A stretch of 64,000 bases of DNA from Bacteroidetes bacterium endosymbiont of Geopemphigus sp. (GTDB lineage Bacteria > Bacteroidota > Bacteroidia > Flavobacteriales > Blattabacteriaceae): NCBI RefSeq assembly GCF_002904345.1, contig NZ_PEIH01000005.1:178449-242448 (forward strand), in the 5' to 3' direction. Below are positions 27,634-36,822 of this stretch, piece by piece. The position numbers and the translations under genes were made by a program. Under the pieces are notes generated by a model that was given only the letters and a program-made list of their open reading frames with translations, did not search any database and had not been told where the DNA came from. Positions within the stretch are counted from its first letter, which is position 1; each line of letters opens with the position of its first letter.

Positions 27634-28515
27634 ATGATGAAGCGATGGGAAAGACTTATTTTTAGACTATTTACAGTCATAGCGCGATGTCCTTTTGGGT
27701 TGCTTTATCGATTATCGGATCTACTGGCTTTTATCTTAAACTATATAGTAAGATATAGGAAAGCTATTATTCGTGGAAATATGCGAAAATCCTTGCCTAA
27801 ATTTTCCGAAGAAAAAATTCGATGCGTTCAGCGTCTTTTTTACAGAAATCTTTCAGACTACATTTTTGAAACCCTCAGCTGCCTTCGCCTGAATTTTGAA
27901 ACACTGCAAAAACGTGTAGAGTATGAAGGTATCGAATTTTTTGAAAAATATCATTCAGAGAAAAAAAATGTTTTCCTGCTTATAGGTCATTTATTCAATT
28001 GGGAATGGTTGATTTCGCTCGGTCCGAAATTACCTCAAAAACAGACCTATGCCATTTATAAACCGATAAACACCTCTCTTATAAATCAGCTTATGAATAC
28101 CATTCGCGGACGTTTCGGAACGATTAACCTTCCCTTAGCGCAAAGTGTGCGCAGTCTTATGCAACTACCCAACGATGGCGAGCATGTTTTTTTAGTACTT
28201 GGTGATCAAAGCCCGCAAAAGCGTAAAATACGCTATAGTTTACCTTTTTTAAATCAAGAAACGGGAGTTTATAACGGATTTGATAAGATCGCCCGAAAAA
28301 AAAACATGCGCATTTTATATGGAAATATCCTCAGGAAAAAAAGAGGTCATTATATAATTCGTTTTGTACCTATAGAAGCGCAAGGAAAGAAATTTCGAGA
28401 AAATGAAATTGCAGAAAAATTCTTCGCGCTTCTCGAGGTCAACATCCTTGAGCAACCTGATAATTGGCTTTGGAGTCACAGGCGCTGGAAACATCAAAAA
28501 GGCATAGATTTTTGA
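27634..28515 (+). CDS. LpxL/HtrB-type lysophospholipid acyltransferase
   Basis: Inner-membrane acyltransferase of the lipid A late-acylation family. The N-terminal hydrophobic anchor (CPFGLLYRLSDLLAFILNYI, about residues 19-38) and the HX4E catalytic motif in LLIGHLFNWEWL (His about 117) are present. So are the substrate-contact phrases FGTINLPLAQS and VFLVLGDQSPQ and the C-terminal DNWLWSHRRWKH, all as in Bacteroidota members. 293 residues, normal. Start is ATG at 27634, or the next codon, also ATG. The glycosyltransferase gene overlaps its stop codon, so the two are coupled. Together with kdsA and lptD it argues that an acylated LPS is still made. Confidence 0.9.
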   Translation: MMKRWERLIFRLFTVIARCPFGLLYRLSDLLAFILNYIVRYRKAIIRGNMRKSLPKFSEEKIRCVQRLFYRNLSDYIFETLSCLRLNFETLQKRVEYEGIEFFEKYHSEKKNVFLLIGHLFNWEWLISLGPKLPQKQTYAIYKPINTSLINQLMNTIRGRFGTINLPLAQSVRSLMQLPNDGEHVFLVLGDQSPQKRKIRYSLPFLNQETGVYNGFDKIARKKNMRILYGNILRKKRGHYIIRFVPIEAQGKKFRENEIAEKFFALLEVNILEQPDNWLWSHRRWKHQKGIDF

Positions 28516-29504
28516 ACCTGGCTGTTGTCATACTGAACTGGAACGGCGTAAGATGGCTAGAAAAATTTCTTCCCGCAATTGAACGCTTCAGCCAAAAATC
28601 GGATCTTTATGTTATTGATAATGCCTCAAGCGATACTTCGATAGATTACCTTGAAAAAAACCATCCCAGCATAAAAATCATACGGCACGCTCAAAATCTG
28701 GGATTCGCAGGCGGTTATAATAAAGGCATAGAGCAAATCCATACGAAAATTTTATGCTTACTTAATTCCGATGTAGAGGTCACCGAACACTGGCTCAAGG
28801 CGATCGTGTCATTTTTTGATAATGATCATAAGCTGGCTGTCTTACAGCCTAAAATATTAGATTATACAAATAAAGAATGCTTTGAATATGCAGGGTCCGC
28901 CGGAGGTTTTATAGACAATTGGGGCTACCCTTATTGCCGCGGACGGATTTTTTATCAAACGGAAATCGATACAGATCAATATGAAGATAGTTCTGAGATT
29001 TTCTGGGCATCGGGCGCTTGTTTTTTTATACGAAAAAGCACCTATGAAGAGGCCGGGGGATTTGACGAGCAATTTTTTGCTCATATGGAAGAAATCGATC
29101 TGTGCTGGCGCTTAAGAAATAAAGGCTATAAAATAGCTTATACAGCAAGTTCAAAAGTATATCATATGGGTGGAGGAACCTTAAAAAAAGAGGATCCAGA
29201 AAAAACTTTCTTAAACTTTCGAAACAGCCTTTTGATGTTGGTTAAAAATCTTCCTTTGAAGGAATTATATAAAGTGTTGACAGGGCGTCTTTTTCTCGAT
29301 GGGTGGGCAGGCGTTTATTTTTTACTTCACGGCCATTACAAACACAGTTGGGCGATAGTGAGAGCCCATTTTTCTTTTTATAAAAGATTTTTCATAAATT
29401 ATCAGAAGAGATCCGGAGAAGAATTGTCTGCTTATTATCGGCACAGAAATATCTTCTTTCAATATTTTATCATGGGCCGAAAATATTTTCACAAACTTCG
29501 CTAA
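28512..29504 (+). CDS. Family 2 glycosyltransferase (rhamnosyltransferase-like)
   Basis: GT-A fold sugar transferase, probably acting on LPS or another cell-surface glycan. Starts NLAVVILNWNGVRWLEKFLP; nucleotide-binding strand DNASSDTSIDYL; metal/nucleotide motif LNSDVEV; acceptor region WASGACFFIRKSTYEEAGGF followed by DEQFFAHMEEIDLCWRLRNK, the classic ED-W tract with a catalytic acid. About 330 residues. I place the start at TTG 28512, overlapping the LpxL stop as TTGA. The longer frame from TTG 28464 adds 16 residues that are only a shifted reading of the lpxL tail. The true sugar and acceptor cannot be read from sequence. Confidence 0.88.
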   Translation: MNLAVVILNWNGVRWLEKFLPAIERFSQKSDLYVIDNASSDTSIDYLEKNHPSIKIIRHAQNLGFAGGYNKGIEQIHTKILCLLNSDVEVTEHWLKAIVSFFDNDHKLAVLQPKILDYTNKECFEYAGSAGGFIDNWGYPYCRGRIFYQTEIDTDQYEDSSEIFWASGACFFIRKSTYEEAGGFDEQFFAHMEEIDLCWRLRNKGYKIAYTASSKVYHMGGGTLKKEDPEKTFLNFRNSLLMLVKNLPLKELYKVLTGRLFLDGWAGVYFLLHGHYKHSWAIVRAHFSFYKRFFINYQKRSGEELSAYYRHRNIFFQYFIMGRKYFHKLR

Positions 29505-29889
29505 AATCCCTCTGATTTATTGTCTTAAGAACATAAATTTTACTAAAAAAAATAAACAAATCAAGAAGGAAGTAGCTAGAGAGCATATAAAACAAGTGTA
29601 GCTTAAATAGAATTAGAATATTTTATCAATATATTCATATATAGCATTTAAAGCTATGAAGGTTAATTAGAAAAACCTACACAAAAACTGGGCTGATAGC
29701 TAAAAAACTCAACTTACTTAAATTCTTGTTTAGAAATATACTGATGTTTTATTTATGTTAAATTTAAGTTAATTGACAACTCATTATTTAATAATTTTTA
29801 TTATATATACGATATATCCAAAATATATATCAGATATTATGACCGAATAAAAAATTTTAACGGATATAAAGAGCTTGTAAAGCTTATTG
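29505..29889. other. Gene-free AT-rich spacer
   Basis: Nothing recognisable on either strand. It lies between the plus-strand glycosyltransferase and the minus-strand urease remnant. The left part of it may be the lost 3' half of ureC, but no similarity can be seen. Confidence 0.45.
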
Positions 29890-30515
29890 ATAATAAAGGT
29901 AGAAGAGGACAATTATGTCCGAATCGGAAAGTAATCTTAATAGATCTGGAGCATATCCTCCACCAGTGCCTTCTATATAATAGACATGTATGCTTCGATT
30001 TTTAAATGTTTTTAGAGTAAATTTTCATGAATTTTATCCTCCTGCGCCTGCTTCTACCTGTTCTTTGAGGGTTGGATTGAGCTATTCCATGAACTATGGA
30101 ATACCAAGATTAATGGGAATATGATCACAAGTGGCGGTAAACTATACTGTGAATGTGTACGCTTGTGGACAGATACAATCTAATGGCTATCTACGAACTT
30201 TAACGATTGTATTTTCAGCTGAAATGACCTCAGTTCCGGTATCGATAATCATATTTGTAGTACCCCCCTTCATTCCCTGTTTGGCATAGACAATAACAGT
30301 ATTGGTAATAACTAGATCTAGAGTTTTTTTCTCGAGATCCAAGAGGATCTTGTCCCATAGTATCGCGAATAACCTTTCCACCAAAAAATACACATTCATC
30401 ACGATAAAAAGTATAATCTTTTCCAATTTCTATGCATAAAGAAGTATCAGCAAATCGTGTTTTATCCCCAGTAGTGGGTCCATACATATGGACGTAATGC
30501 TTATGATTGATTGTT
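29890..30515 (-). pseudogene. ureC: Decayed urease alpha subunit (ureC)
   Basis: Starts on the minus strand near 30513 with [20 protein letters not shown], then [20 protein letters not shown] and [10 protein letters not shown], a close match to the UreC N-terminus. A frame shift follows to [20 protein letters not shown] and [14 protein letters not shown], then CICPQA. Past a large gap come LKEQVEAGAGG and FKNRSIHVYYIEGTGGGYAP, equivalent to the flap region HxxHTEGAGGGHAPD. The nickel-ligand His residues and the carbamylated Lys region are missing or mutated, and about half the 570-residue protein is gone. The ancestor could release ammonia from urea; this lineage has lost that ability at this locus. 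Confidence 0.85.
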
Positions 30516-30650
30516 TTCATGATGAATGTCAATTTCATAATTTTCAGTTCCTGATCGTTCAAACCTTAGGGTAGCATTGGCTTTGTAAATAGGAAAGTGT
30601 GAGTCAACTTGTATAGAACCACTACCGGTATTTTAATGATTCTCTTTATA
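30510..30650 (-). pseudogene. ureB: Probable urease beta-subunit (ureB) remnant
   Basis: Directly upstream of the ureC remnant a minus-strand frame reads [20 protein letters not shown] and FERS, resembling the UreB signature [20 protein letters not shown]. The rest of UreB is missing, and the join to ureC is abrupt. The position fits the usual ureB-ureC order. The identification rests on about 20 residues, so it is less certain than ureC. Confidence 0.5.
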
Positions 30651-30799
30651 CTCTTCTCGGCTGCTCCTCTTGGGGTGATTTTGATATGCTCTAAAAAATA
30701 TTTCTCACTTTTATGTTTTGTAATAGCTATGATTGAAAGATTGGGAATCTTACTGTAAAGGACTATAATGAATTAATAACTTTTATATTTTATTTTTCT

Positions 30800-31801
30800 T
30801 CACAAATCTAAAGAAATATGAATACATTTCCAGAGTGCGTCCTTAAGATCCTCTAGGCCTTTTTGATGATGAGAAGATATAAAAATGGTTTCCAAACCTT
30901 CAGGAAATCGACCCTCTAATTTTTTTTTCATCTCTTCATCTAATAAATCTGTTTTGGAAACAACCAACAAACGTTTTTTATCTAAAAGTTTAGGCTTATA
31001 AGCCGCGAGTTCTTTGAGCAGAATTTCGTATTCTTTTAAAAGATCTTCTGTATCACAGGGTATCAAAAACAATAATACCGCATTGCGCTCTATATGACGA
31101 AGAAAGCGATGCCCTATTCCTTTTCCCTGACTAGCGCCTTGTATGATACCGGGAATATCAGCGATTACAAAAGAGTGCTGATTTCTGTACTGCACAATGC
31201 CTAGTTGAGGAATCAAAGTAGTAAAGGCATAATCGGAAATCTTGGGCTTAGCTGCCGTAAGGGAAGAAAGCAAGGTAGATTTACCCGTGTTGGGAAAGCC
31301 TACCAAGCCTACATCGGCCAATATTTTTAGCTCCAGGCTAATCCAGGCCTCTCTACCAGGTAATCCAGGTTGCGCATAACGTGGTGTGCGATTGACTGAA
31401 TTTCTAAAATGCCAATTTCCTAGACCGCCTTTACCCCCCTGGAAAAGCACTTGTTGCTCTCCTTGCTGAGTGATTTCAGCTATAGTATTTCCCTGCTCAT
31501 CTTTAGCGATAGTGCCCAAGGGCACTTTCAAGACGAGGGCTTTTCCCGAGGCGCCACTCATGCGATTTCCTCTTCCAGGAGATCCATTTTTAGCCTTATG
31601 GTGTCTGTTGTACTTAAAATGAAGCAATGTCCAGAGCTGAGCGCTACCTTGCAAGATCAGACTTCCTCCATCTCCCCCATCTCCCCCATCTGGACCGCCC
31701 TTGGGAATAAATTTCTCCCGACGGAAGTGCGCCGCTCCAGTGCCTCCATGGCCGCTTGCGCAATAAATTTTTACCTGATCTATAAAATTTTCTGAAAACA
31801 T
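30800..31801 (-). CDS. obgE: GTPase ObgE/CgtA
   Basis: Essential ribosome-associated GTPase of 50S subunit assembly that also responds to (p)ppGpp. The Gly-rich Obg fold spans residues 1-158 (KIYCASGHGGTGAAHFRRE, then GPDGGDGGDGGSLIL), followed by the G domain with VGFPNTGKSTLLSSL, ADIPGIIQGASQGKGIGHRF and SKTDLLD. There is no long C-terminal extension. The ATG at 31801 gives 333 residues; a TTG at 31810 in the same frame would overlap the adk stop by 4 bases. It is the last gene of the lpdA-kdsA-hemN-hpt-adk-obgE cluster, and the hpt-adk-obg order is frequent in Bacteroidota. Confidence 0.95.
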   Translation of the reverse strand: MFSENFIDQVKIYCASGHGGTGAAHFRREKFIPKGGPDGGDGGDGGSLILQGSAQLWTLLHFKYNRHHKAKNGSPGRGNRMSGASGKALVLKVPLGTIAKDEQGNTIAEITQQGEQQVLFQGGKGGLGNWHFRNSVNRTPRYAQPGLPGREAWISLELKILADVGLVGFPNTGKSTLLSSLTAAKPKISDYAFTTLIPQLGIVQYRNQHSFVIADIPGIIQGASQGKGIGHRFLRHIERNAVLLFLIPCDTEDLLKEYEILLKELAAYKPKLLDKKRLLVVSKTDLLDEEMKKKLEGRFPEGLETIFISSHHQKGLEDLKDALWKCIHISLDL

Positions 31802-31806
31802 TCCGG

Positions 31807-32391
31807 TCAAATAGACAAACGCCTGATTTCAAGCTCTAAAGAAAGTGCAATCTCCTCTATATTTCCCTTGGCGTTAATTTCCGTCAAAATAGCTTTTTTA
31901 CGATAATATTCAGAAAGTGGAGCGGTCTTTTTATAATACTCTGCAATGCGTTTTCTAATCACGCCCAAGTCAATATCATCCGAACGCCCACTGGTCTTTC
32001 CTCTTAAGGAAAGACGCTTTATAAGAAGCTCATCGGGAACACAAAAAGAAAAGGCAGTATTTACAAAACCCAATGAAAAGCGCTCTAAAAGTTCATCTAA
32101 CGAAATGGCTTGTTGTAGTGTGCGCGGATAGCCATCATAAATAATACCAGCCTCTGGCTGGTCGTTTTCCGGAAGGAAATCTTCAAGCATAGCGGTGGTC
32201 ACATCATCAGGAACGAGCAAGCCCTGATCTATATAAGATCTTGCTTTTAATCCAAGTGAATTTTTTACTTTCATATGATGACGGAAAAGATCGCCTGTGG
32301 AAAGATGCTTTAAGTTGAATTTGTTAGCGACAAGCTCAGCCTGTGTACCCTTACCCGATCCGGGAGGACCAAATAAAATAATGTGCTTCAT
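31807..32391 (-). CDS. adk: Adenylate kinase
   Basis: Converts ATP and AMP to two ADP in the cytoplasm. P-loop GPPGSGKGTQ at residues 7-16, AMP-binding HLSTGDLFRHHM, the signature YDGYPRTLQQA and the LID region RLSLRGKTSGRSDDID are visible. At 194 residues it is the short-LID form common in Bacteroidota, without a zinc-finger LID. The start ATG at 32391 follows hpt by one base, and the stop is near-overlapping with obgE, indicating tight translational coupling within the operon. Confidence 0.96.
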   Translation of the reverse strand: MKHIILFGPPGSGKGTQAELVANKFNLKHLSTGDLFRHHMKVKNSLGLKARSYIDQGLLVPDDVTTAMLEDFLPENDQPEAGIIYDGYPRTLQQAISLDELLERFSLGFVNTAFSFCVPDELLIKRLSLRGKTSGRSDDIDLGVIRKRIAEYYKKTAPLSEYYRKKAILTEINAKGNIEEIALSLELEIRRLSI

Positions 32392-32392
32392 A

Positions 32393-32941
32393 CTAATCTT
32401 TTAACTGATAAATATCAGGTATATTTCTTCCCATTCCATCGAAGTCCAAACCATATCCTACGATAAAGCGATTGGGAATAGGCCTTCCGATATAATCTAT
32501 AGGTAAATCACTCTTATAAACATCAGGTTTAAAAAAAAGCGTGGCGACTTTGGAGCTTTTTACCTTTTGATCTTGGATCATTTTGTGAATTTTTTTAAGT
32601 GTAGTTCCCGTATCGACGATATCTTCAAAAACAACTACCTCACGATCTGTTAAATCCACTGGCCAATTGGAAATGATATTTACCTTACCGCTTGAGCAAG
32701 TATTATCATGGTAAGAGGCCAACTGAATAAAGGCTATCTCACAGTTTCCAGGATAGTTTTTTAGAAAATCGCTGAAAAACATGATTACTCCGTTGAGAAC
32801 TCCTACAAAAACAGGTGTACGTCCGCCGTAATGGCGATGAATTTTTTCAGAGAGTTCTTTGACAATTTTTTCAATCTCTGCGCTTTTTATAAACGGAATA
32901 AAGGTTTTTCCTCGGATAGATATTTCCTGTATTGCTTGCAT
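32393..32941 (-). CDS. hpt: Hypoxanthine(-guanine) phosphoribosyltransferase
   Basis: Purine salvage enzyme that joins hypoxanthine or guanine to PRPP. 182 residues, type I PRTase fold. The PRPP loop is VVFEDIVDTGTTLKKI (about residues 97-112), the flexible loop region reads FIQLASYHDNTCSSGKVNII, and the purine-contacting segment is RFIVGYGLDFDGMGRNIPDI. The gene is one base from adk and 4 bases from hemN, so it is part of one operon. Retained purine salvage fits an organism drawing nucleobases from a host. Confidence 0.94.
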   Translation of the reverse strand: MQAIQEISIRGKTFIPFIKSAEIEKIVKELSEKIHRHYGGRTPVFVGVLNGVIMFFSDFLKNYPGNCEIAFIQLASYHDNTCSSGKVNIISNWPVDLTDREVVVFEDIVDTGTTLKKIHKMIQDQKVKSSKVATLFFKPDVYKSDLPIDYIGRPIPNRFIVGYGLDFDGMGRNIPDIYQLKD

Positions 32942-32945
32942 AAAA

Positions 32946-34310
32946 TTATATAGTCATGGAAAACAGACGTGTCTGGGGTTGTTCACGAATCAAGCGTAAA
33001 TCAAAAGCCATGCAAATATTCCTCAGAAAAGAATGTCCTGCCGGGGTGATGCGAAGACCCTCTTGCAAAAATTCTACTAAAGCATCGTTACGCATCTCCT
33101 CGAGTCGCTCTAATACCTTGGGAATCTCATCGAAATACATAGAGGCTTTAGACCAACAGGTTTCGAGTCGACACATCAGATTAAGAATATGACGACGAAT
33201 GATTAAATCCTTCTGCGTGAGGATATGGCCCCTAAAAACAGGTAAATCTCCCTTATCGAGTGCTTGGTAATAAGATTTGACATCGCGGAAATTCTGTGAA
33301 AAAGCATACCAGCTATCAGAAATAGCAGAAGCCCCTAAGGCGATCATGAGCTGGGTTTTGGAATGGGTATATCCCATGAAATTACGATGAATCTTCGTTT
33401 CTACTAAGGATTTATAAAAACTATCGTGAGACAAAGCGAAATGATCCATACCAATCTGGTGATAGCCCATCTCTGTCAAATGCTCCCGCAAGCGCTCGGA
33501 AAGGGCTTGTTTAAGCAAGCCCGAGGGCAAATCCGCTTGATCAAATCCACGTTGTCCAAGTCCTTTAATCCAGGGAACATGGGCATAGCTATAATTTACC
33601 ACACGATCCGGTCGGAGCAAAGCTATATTTTCCGCCACTCGCTCAATACTCTCCATTTTTTGAAAAGGAAGACCATACACAAATTCATGACATATGGACT
33701 CATAGCCGATTTTCTGAGACCACTCGCTTACAAGCTTTACTCGCTCAAAAGACTGGATTCGATGAATAGCCTTTTGTACTTTTAAATCGTAATCCTGAAC
33801 GCCAAAACTCACGCGACGAAACCCTAAATCATAAAGGGTTTGAAGGTGCTCAAAAGAGGTATGATTAGGATGAGCCTCAAAACTAAAAGTCTTATTCTCA
33901 TAGATATCCACCGTTTCAAAAAGAGATTCAAGCAGGTATTTCAGGTGTTTTGGTTTGAAAAATGTAGGTGTGCCCCCTCCCAGATGAAGACCCGAGAGCA
34001 AGGGTCGTCCTTTGAGCAGCTCAAGATACATGTTCCACTCCCTGATCAGATAATCGATATAGGGACGCTCCACCTCATGACGCTTGGTAACATGTTTATT
34101 GCAGGCGCAAAAGGTGCAAAGACTCTCACAAAAAGGCAAATGGATGTATAGATTAATGCCCTCTTCAGCATTTGATTCCTTAAAGGAACGCACAAGTGTT
34201 TCCTTCCATTTCTCCAGAGTAAAGGTCCGAGTTTCCCAGTAAGGAACCGTTGGATAACTCGTGTATCGAGGCCCAGGAATATTGTATTTTCCAACTAAGT
34301 GCCCTTTCAT
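32946..34310 (-). CDS. hemN: Oxygen-independent coproporphyrinogen III oxidase
   Basis: Radical-SAM enzyme of heme synthesis that decarboxylates coproporphyrinogen III without oxygen. 454 residues, the full HemN length. The 4Fe-4S motif is CESLCTFCAC (CX3CX2C, about residues 57-64), preceded by LYIHLPF; SAM-contact phrases LHLGGGTPTF and RVSFGVQDYDLKVQKAIHRI follow, and the HemN-specific start NIPGPRYTSYPTVPYW and C-terminal domain are present. This separates it from shorter HemW proteins. It overlaps the end of kdsA by 4 bases (ATGA). Other heme genes are not in the window. Confidence 0.95.
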   Translation of the reverse strand: MKGHLVGKYNIPGPRYTSYPTVPYWETRTFTLEKWKETLVRSFKESNAEEGINLYIHLPFCESLCTFCACNKHVTKRHEVERPYIDYLIREWNMYLELLKGRPLLSGLHLGGGTPTFFKPKHLKYLLESLFETVDIYENKTFSFEAHPNHTSFEHLQTLYDLGFRRVSFGVQDYDLKVQKAIHRIQSFERVKLVSEWSQKIGYESICHEFVYGLPFQKMESIERVAENIALLRPDRVVNYSYAHVPWIKGLGQRGFDQADLPSGLLKQALSERLREHLTEMGYHQIGMDHFALSHDSFYKSLVETKIHRNFMGYTHSKTQLMIALGASAISDSWYAFSQNFRDVKSYYQALDKGDLPVFRGHILTQKDLIIRRHILNLMCRLETCWSKASMYFDEIPKVLERLEEMRNDALVEFLQEGLRITPAGHSFLRNICMAFDLRLIREQPQTRLFSMTI

Positions 34311-35146
34311 TTAAGTTGATCTTTTTTATCGCTGAAAACTTTGATAGCCTTTCGAAGAACTATCAGTTTTTTTAGCAAAGGATCCAAAAGATCCAAGGGC
34401 AACATATTAGCGCCGTCGCTTTTTGCCTTGTGAGGGTAGGGATGTGTTTCTATAAAAATACCGTTCACGCCCGTAACGATACCTGCCTTAGCGAGGGTCT
34501 CTATCCATTGCGGATGTCCGCCGGTAATACCGCTTCCCTGATTGGGTTTTTGCAGCGAATGGGTCACATCGAGTATCACAGGGGCATATTCCTGCATGAT
34601 GGGTATACTTCGGTAATCGACCACTAAATCCTGATAACCGAAAGTAGTGCCACGCTCTATAAGCGCCAAACGGTTACTGCCGCTATCACGCATCTTTTCC
34701 ACCACAAATCTCATGGATTCAGGCGAGAGAAACTGCCCCTTCTTGAGCGTAACGGCCCTTTGTGTTTGAGCAGCTGCTACCAACAGGTCGGTCTGTCGCA
34801 CCAGAAAAGCCGGTATTTGTAATACATCTACATAATCAGCGACCCTTATCGCGTCAGAAGGCAAATGAATATCGGTGGTGACGGGAATATCGAAAATTTC
34901 GCCCACTTTCCGAAGGATCTTTAGTGCTTTTTCATCTCCTATACCTGAAAAACTATCTAAGCGTGAACGATTCGCTTTTTTAAATGAGCCCTTAAATATG
35001 TAAGGAATTTTATAGTGTTCCGAACTCCTGGCAATACCTTCGGCAATATGCAAGGCCATTCCTTCCGACTCAATAACGCAAGGGCCAGCGATAAGGAAAA
35101 AATTATCCGCATCGATATGCTTTATTTTTGAGAGCGTTTGTATCAT
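34307..35146 (-). CDS. kdsA: 3-deoxy-8-phosphooctulonate (KDO-8-P) synthase
   Basis: Condenses PEP with arabinose-5-phosphate to form KDO-8-P, the precursor of the inner-core sugar of LPS. 279 residues. Seen: FFLIAGPCVIESEG at the N-terminus, FKGSFKKANRSRLDSFSG (substrate loop), TTDIHLPSDA, LQIPAFLVRQTDLL, LIERGTTFGYQDLVVDYRSI, DVTHSLQKPNQ and the C-terminal ETHPYPHKAKSDGANMLPL. It is coupled to hemN. With the LpxL-type enzyme, LptD and BamD it shows that LPS production and export are likely retained, unlike in several other intracellular Bacteroidota. Confidence 0.96.
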   Translation of the reverse strand: MIQTLSKIKHIDADNFFLIAGPCVIESEGMALHIAEGIARSSEHYKIPYIFKGSFKKANRSRLDSFSGIGDEKALKILRKVGEIFDIPVTTDIHLPSDAIRVADYVDVLQIPAFLVRQTDLLVAAAQTQRAVTLKKGQFLSPESMRFVVEKMRDSGSNRLALIERGTTFGYQDLVVDYRSIPIMQEYAPVILDVTHSLQKPNQGSGITGGHPQWIETLAKAGIVTGVNGIFIETHPYPHKAKSDGANMLPLDLLDPLLKKLIVLRKAIKVFSDKKDQLK

Positions 35147-35177
35147 TAAAAATCAGAGTTCCGAAAAATTTAAAAAA

Positions 35178-36572
35178 CTACAGATGAATGCATTCATCAT
35201 AAGCATTTGCTGTAGCTTCCATAATAGCCTCGCTAAGGGTTGGGTGTGGATGTACCGCTTTAAGGACTTCATGGCCCGTAGTTTCAAGCTTGCGTGAGGT
35301 AACGGCTTCGGCAATCATCTCTGTAACCCCCGTGCCTATCATATGACAGCCCAACCACTCGCCATATTTAGCATCAAATATCACCTTAACAAAGCCTTCG
35401 GTGTCTCCATTGGCGGTAGCCCTTCCAAGGGCTGTAAAGGGAAATTTACCTATTTTAAGATCATAACCTTTTTCTCTGGCTTGTTCCTCGGTGAGTCCCA
35501 CAGAGGCGATTTCCGGACCGCAATACGTACAAGAAGGAATATTTCCGTAATCCAGCGGCTCAGGATTCAGTCCTTTAATGTGCTCCACACATATGACGCC
35601 CTCTGCAGAGGCCACATGCGCCAACGCAGGACTTTGTACTAAATCTCCTATGGCATAATAACCCTCAACAGAGGTCCGATAAAAATGATCCACCACGACA
35701 CGTCCTTTATCAATTGCAATACCCACCTCCTCGAGTCCGATATCCTCTATGTTGGGCGTAATACCTACTGCGGAAAGCACCACATCTGCTTCTAGAGAAT
35801 GATCTTCTTTGGAGGTTTTGATAAAAACCTTTACCTTATCTTTAGAAGCCTCTATCCTCTCTACAGAGGAAGAAGTAAGCACTTCTACCCCGTTTTTTTT
35901 TAAAGAGCGTTCAAGTTGTTGAGAAATTTCCGAATCCTCTAGGGGTACAATACGCGAAAGATATTCCACCAGCGTAACCTTAGCACCCATAGCATTATAA
36001 AAATAGGCAAATTCCGCTCCTATAGCCCCAGAGCCCACCACTACCATGTGTTTTGGAAGTTCAGAGAGCACAAGCGCCTGTCGATAGCCGATCACTTTTT
36101 TACCATCTTGAGGAAGATTAGGCAGATTTCTAGATCGGGCACCTGTAGCGATGATGATATGATCAGCTGTATACTCAGAGGTTTTTCCCTCTTTATCGAG
36201 TACGCTTACTTTCTTACCCGCTTGAAGTTTCGCCACTCCAAAAATTACTTTAATCTTGTTCTTTCGCATCAAAAAGCTGATGCCCTTGCTCATCTTTTGA
36301 GCCACCTCCCGACTGCGTTTGATCACGGCGGGAAAGTCGGCACTGAGAGTTCTCTCGTCTAGACTTAAGCCGTAAGACTGCACGTGCTTTAAATAATTAA
36401 AAACTTGTGCGCTTTTAAGCAGGGCTTTGGTCGGTATACAGCCCCAGTTTAAACAGATTCCTCCAAGTTCTTCTTTTTCGATGACAACTGTTTTAAGACC
36501 CAGCTGCGCAGCACGTATAGCTGCTACATAACCCCCGGGGCCGCTACCGATAACGATCAAATTAAAATTCAT
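35178..36572 (-). CDS. lpdA: Dihydrolipoyl dehydrogenase (E3)
   Basis: FAD enzyme that reoxidises lipoamide in pyruvate and 2-oxoglutarate dehydrogenase complexes and the glycine cleavage system. About 464 residues. FAD loop VIGSGPGGYVAAIRAAQLG, redox-active disulfide GGICLNWGCIPTK (C about 41 and 46), NAD loop VVGSGAIGAEFAYF, and the C-terminal HPHPTLSEAIMEA with the catalytic His-Glu pair. The ATG at 36572 is preferred over a longer frame from 36611, since NFNLIVIGSGPGG is the normal start. It is the first gene of the minus-strand cluster, with 31 bases to kdsA. Confidence 0.95.
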   Translation of the reverse strand: MNFNLIVIGSGPGGYVAAIRAAQLGLKTVVIEKEELGGICLNWGCIPTKALLKSAQVFNYLKHVQSYGLSLDERTLSADFPAVIKRSREVAQKMSKGISFLMRKNKIKVIFGVAKLQAGKKVSVLDKEGKTSEYTADHIIIATGARSRNLPNLPQDGKKVIGYRQALVLSELPKHMVVVGSGAIGAEFAYFYNAMGAKVTLVEYLSRIVPLEDSEISQQLERSLKKNGVEVLTSSSVERIEASKDKVKVFIKTSKEDHSLEADVVLSAVGITPNIEDIGLEEVGIAIDKGRVVVDHFYRTSVEGYYAIGDLVQSPALAHVASAEGVICVEHIKGLNPEPLDYGNIPSCTYCGPEIASVGLTEEQAREKGYDLKIGKFPFTALGRATANGDTEGFVKVIFDAKYGEWLGCHMIGTGVTEMIAEAVTSRKLETTGHEVLKAVHPHPTLSEAIMEATANAYDECIHL

Positions 36573-36787
36573 AAAGATATACTTTTCATATAGATGAGAT
36601 AATATATGCAAAGTTACGATTTATTCATAAAAATCACATAGAGATCAATAGATAAATAATCGTTTCAGATAAAACGATTTATAAATTATAAAAAATCATG
36701 CGGAAAAATCAATTTTTAAAATCTCTTTAATGATACCTTGTTAAAAATTGTTTTTTATCTAGAATAGATTCTGTAAATATTTATATT

Positions 36788-36795
36788 TAGATTTG
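36788..36795 (+). promoter_or_regulatory. -7 promoter element of the RRM protein gene
   Basis: TAGATTTG fits TAnnTTTG and lies 27 bases before the ATG at 36823, giving a transcript start near 36802. The surrounding spacer is very AT-rich, so chance occurrence cannot be excluded. Confidence 0.4.
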
Positions 36796-36822
36796 TATCT
36801 TTAAATTACTAATTCTCATGAA

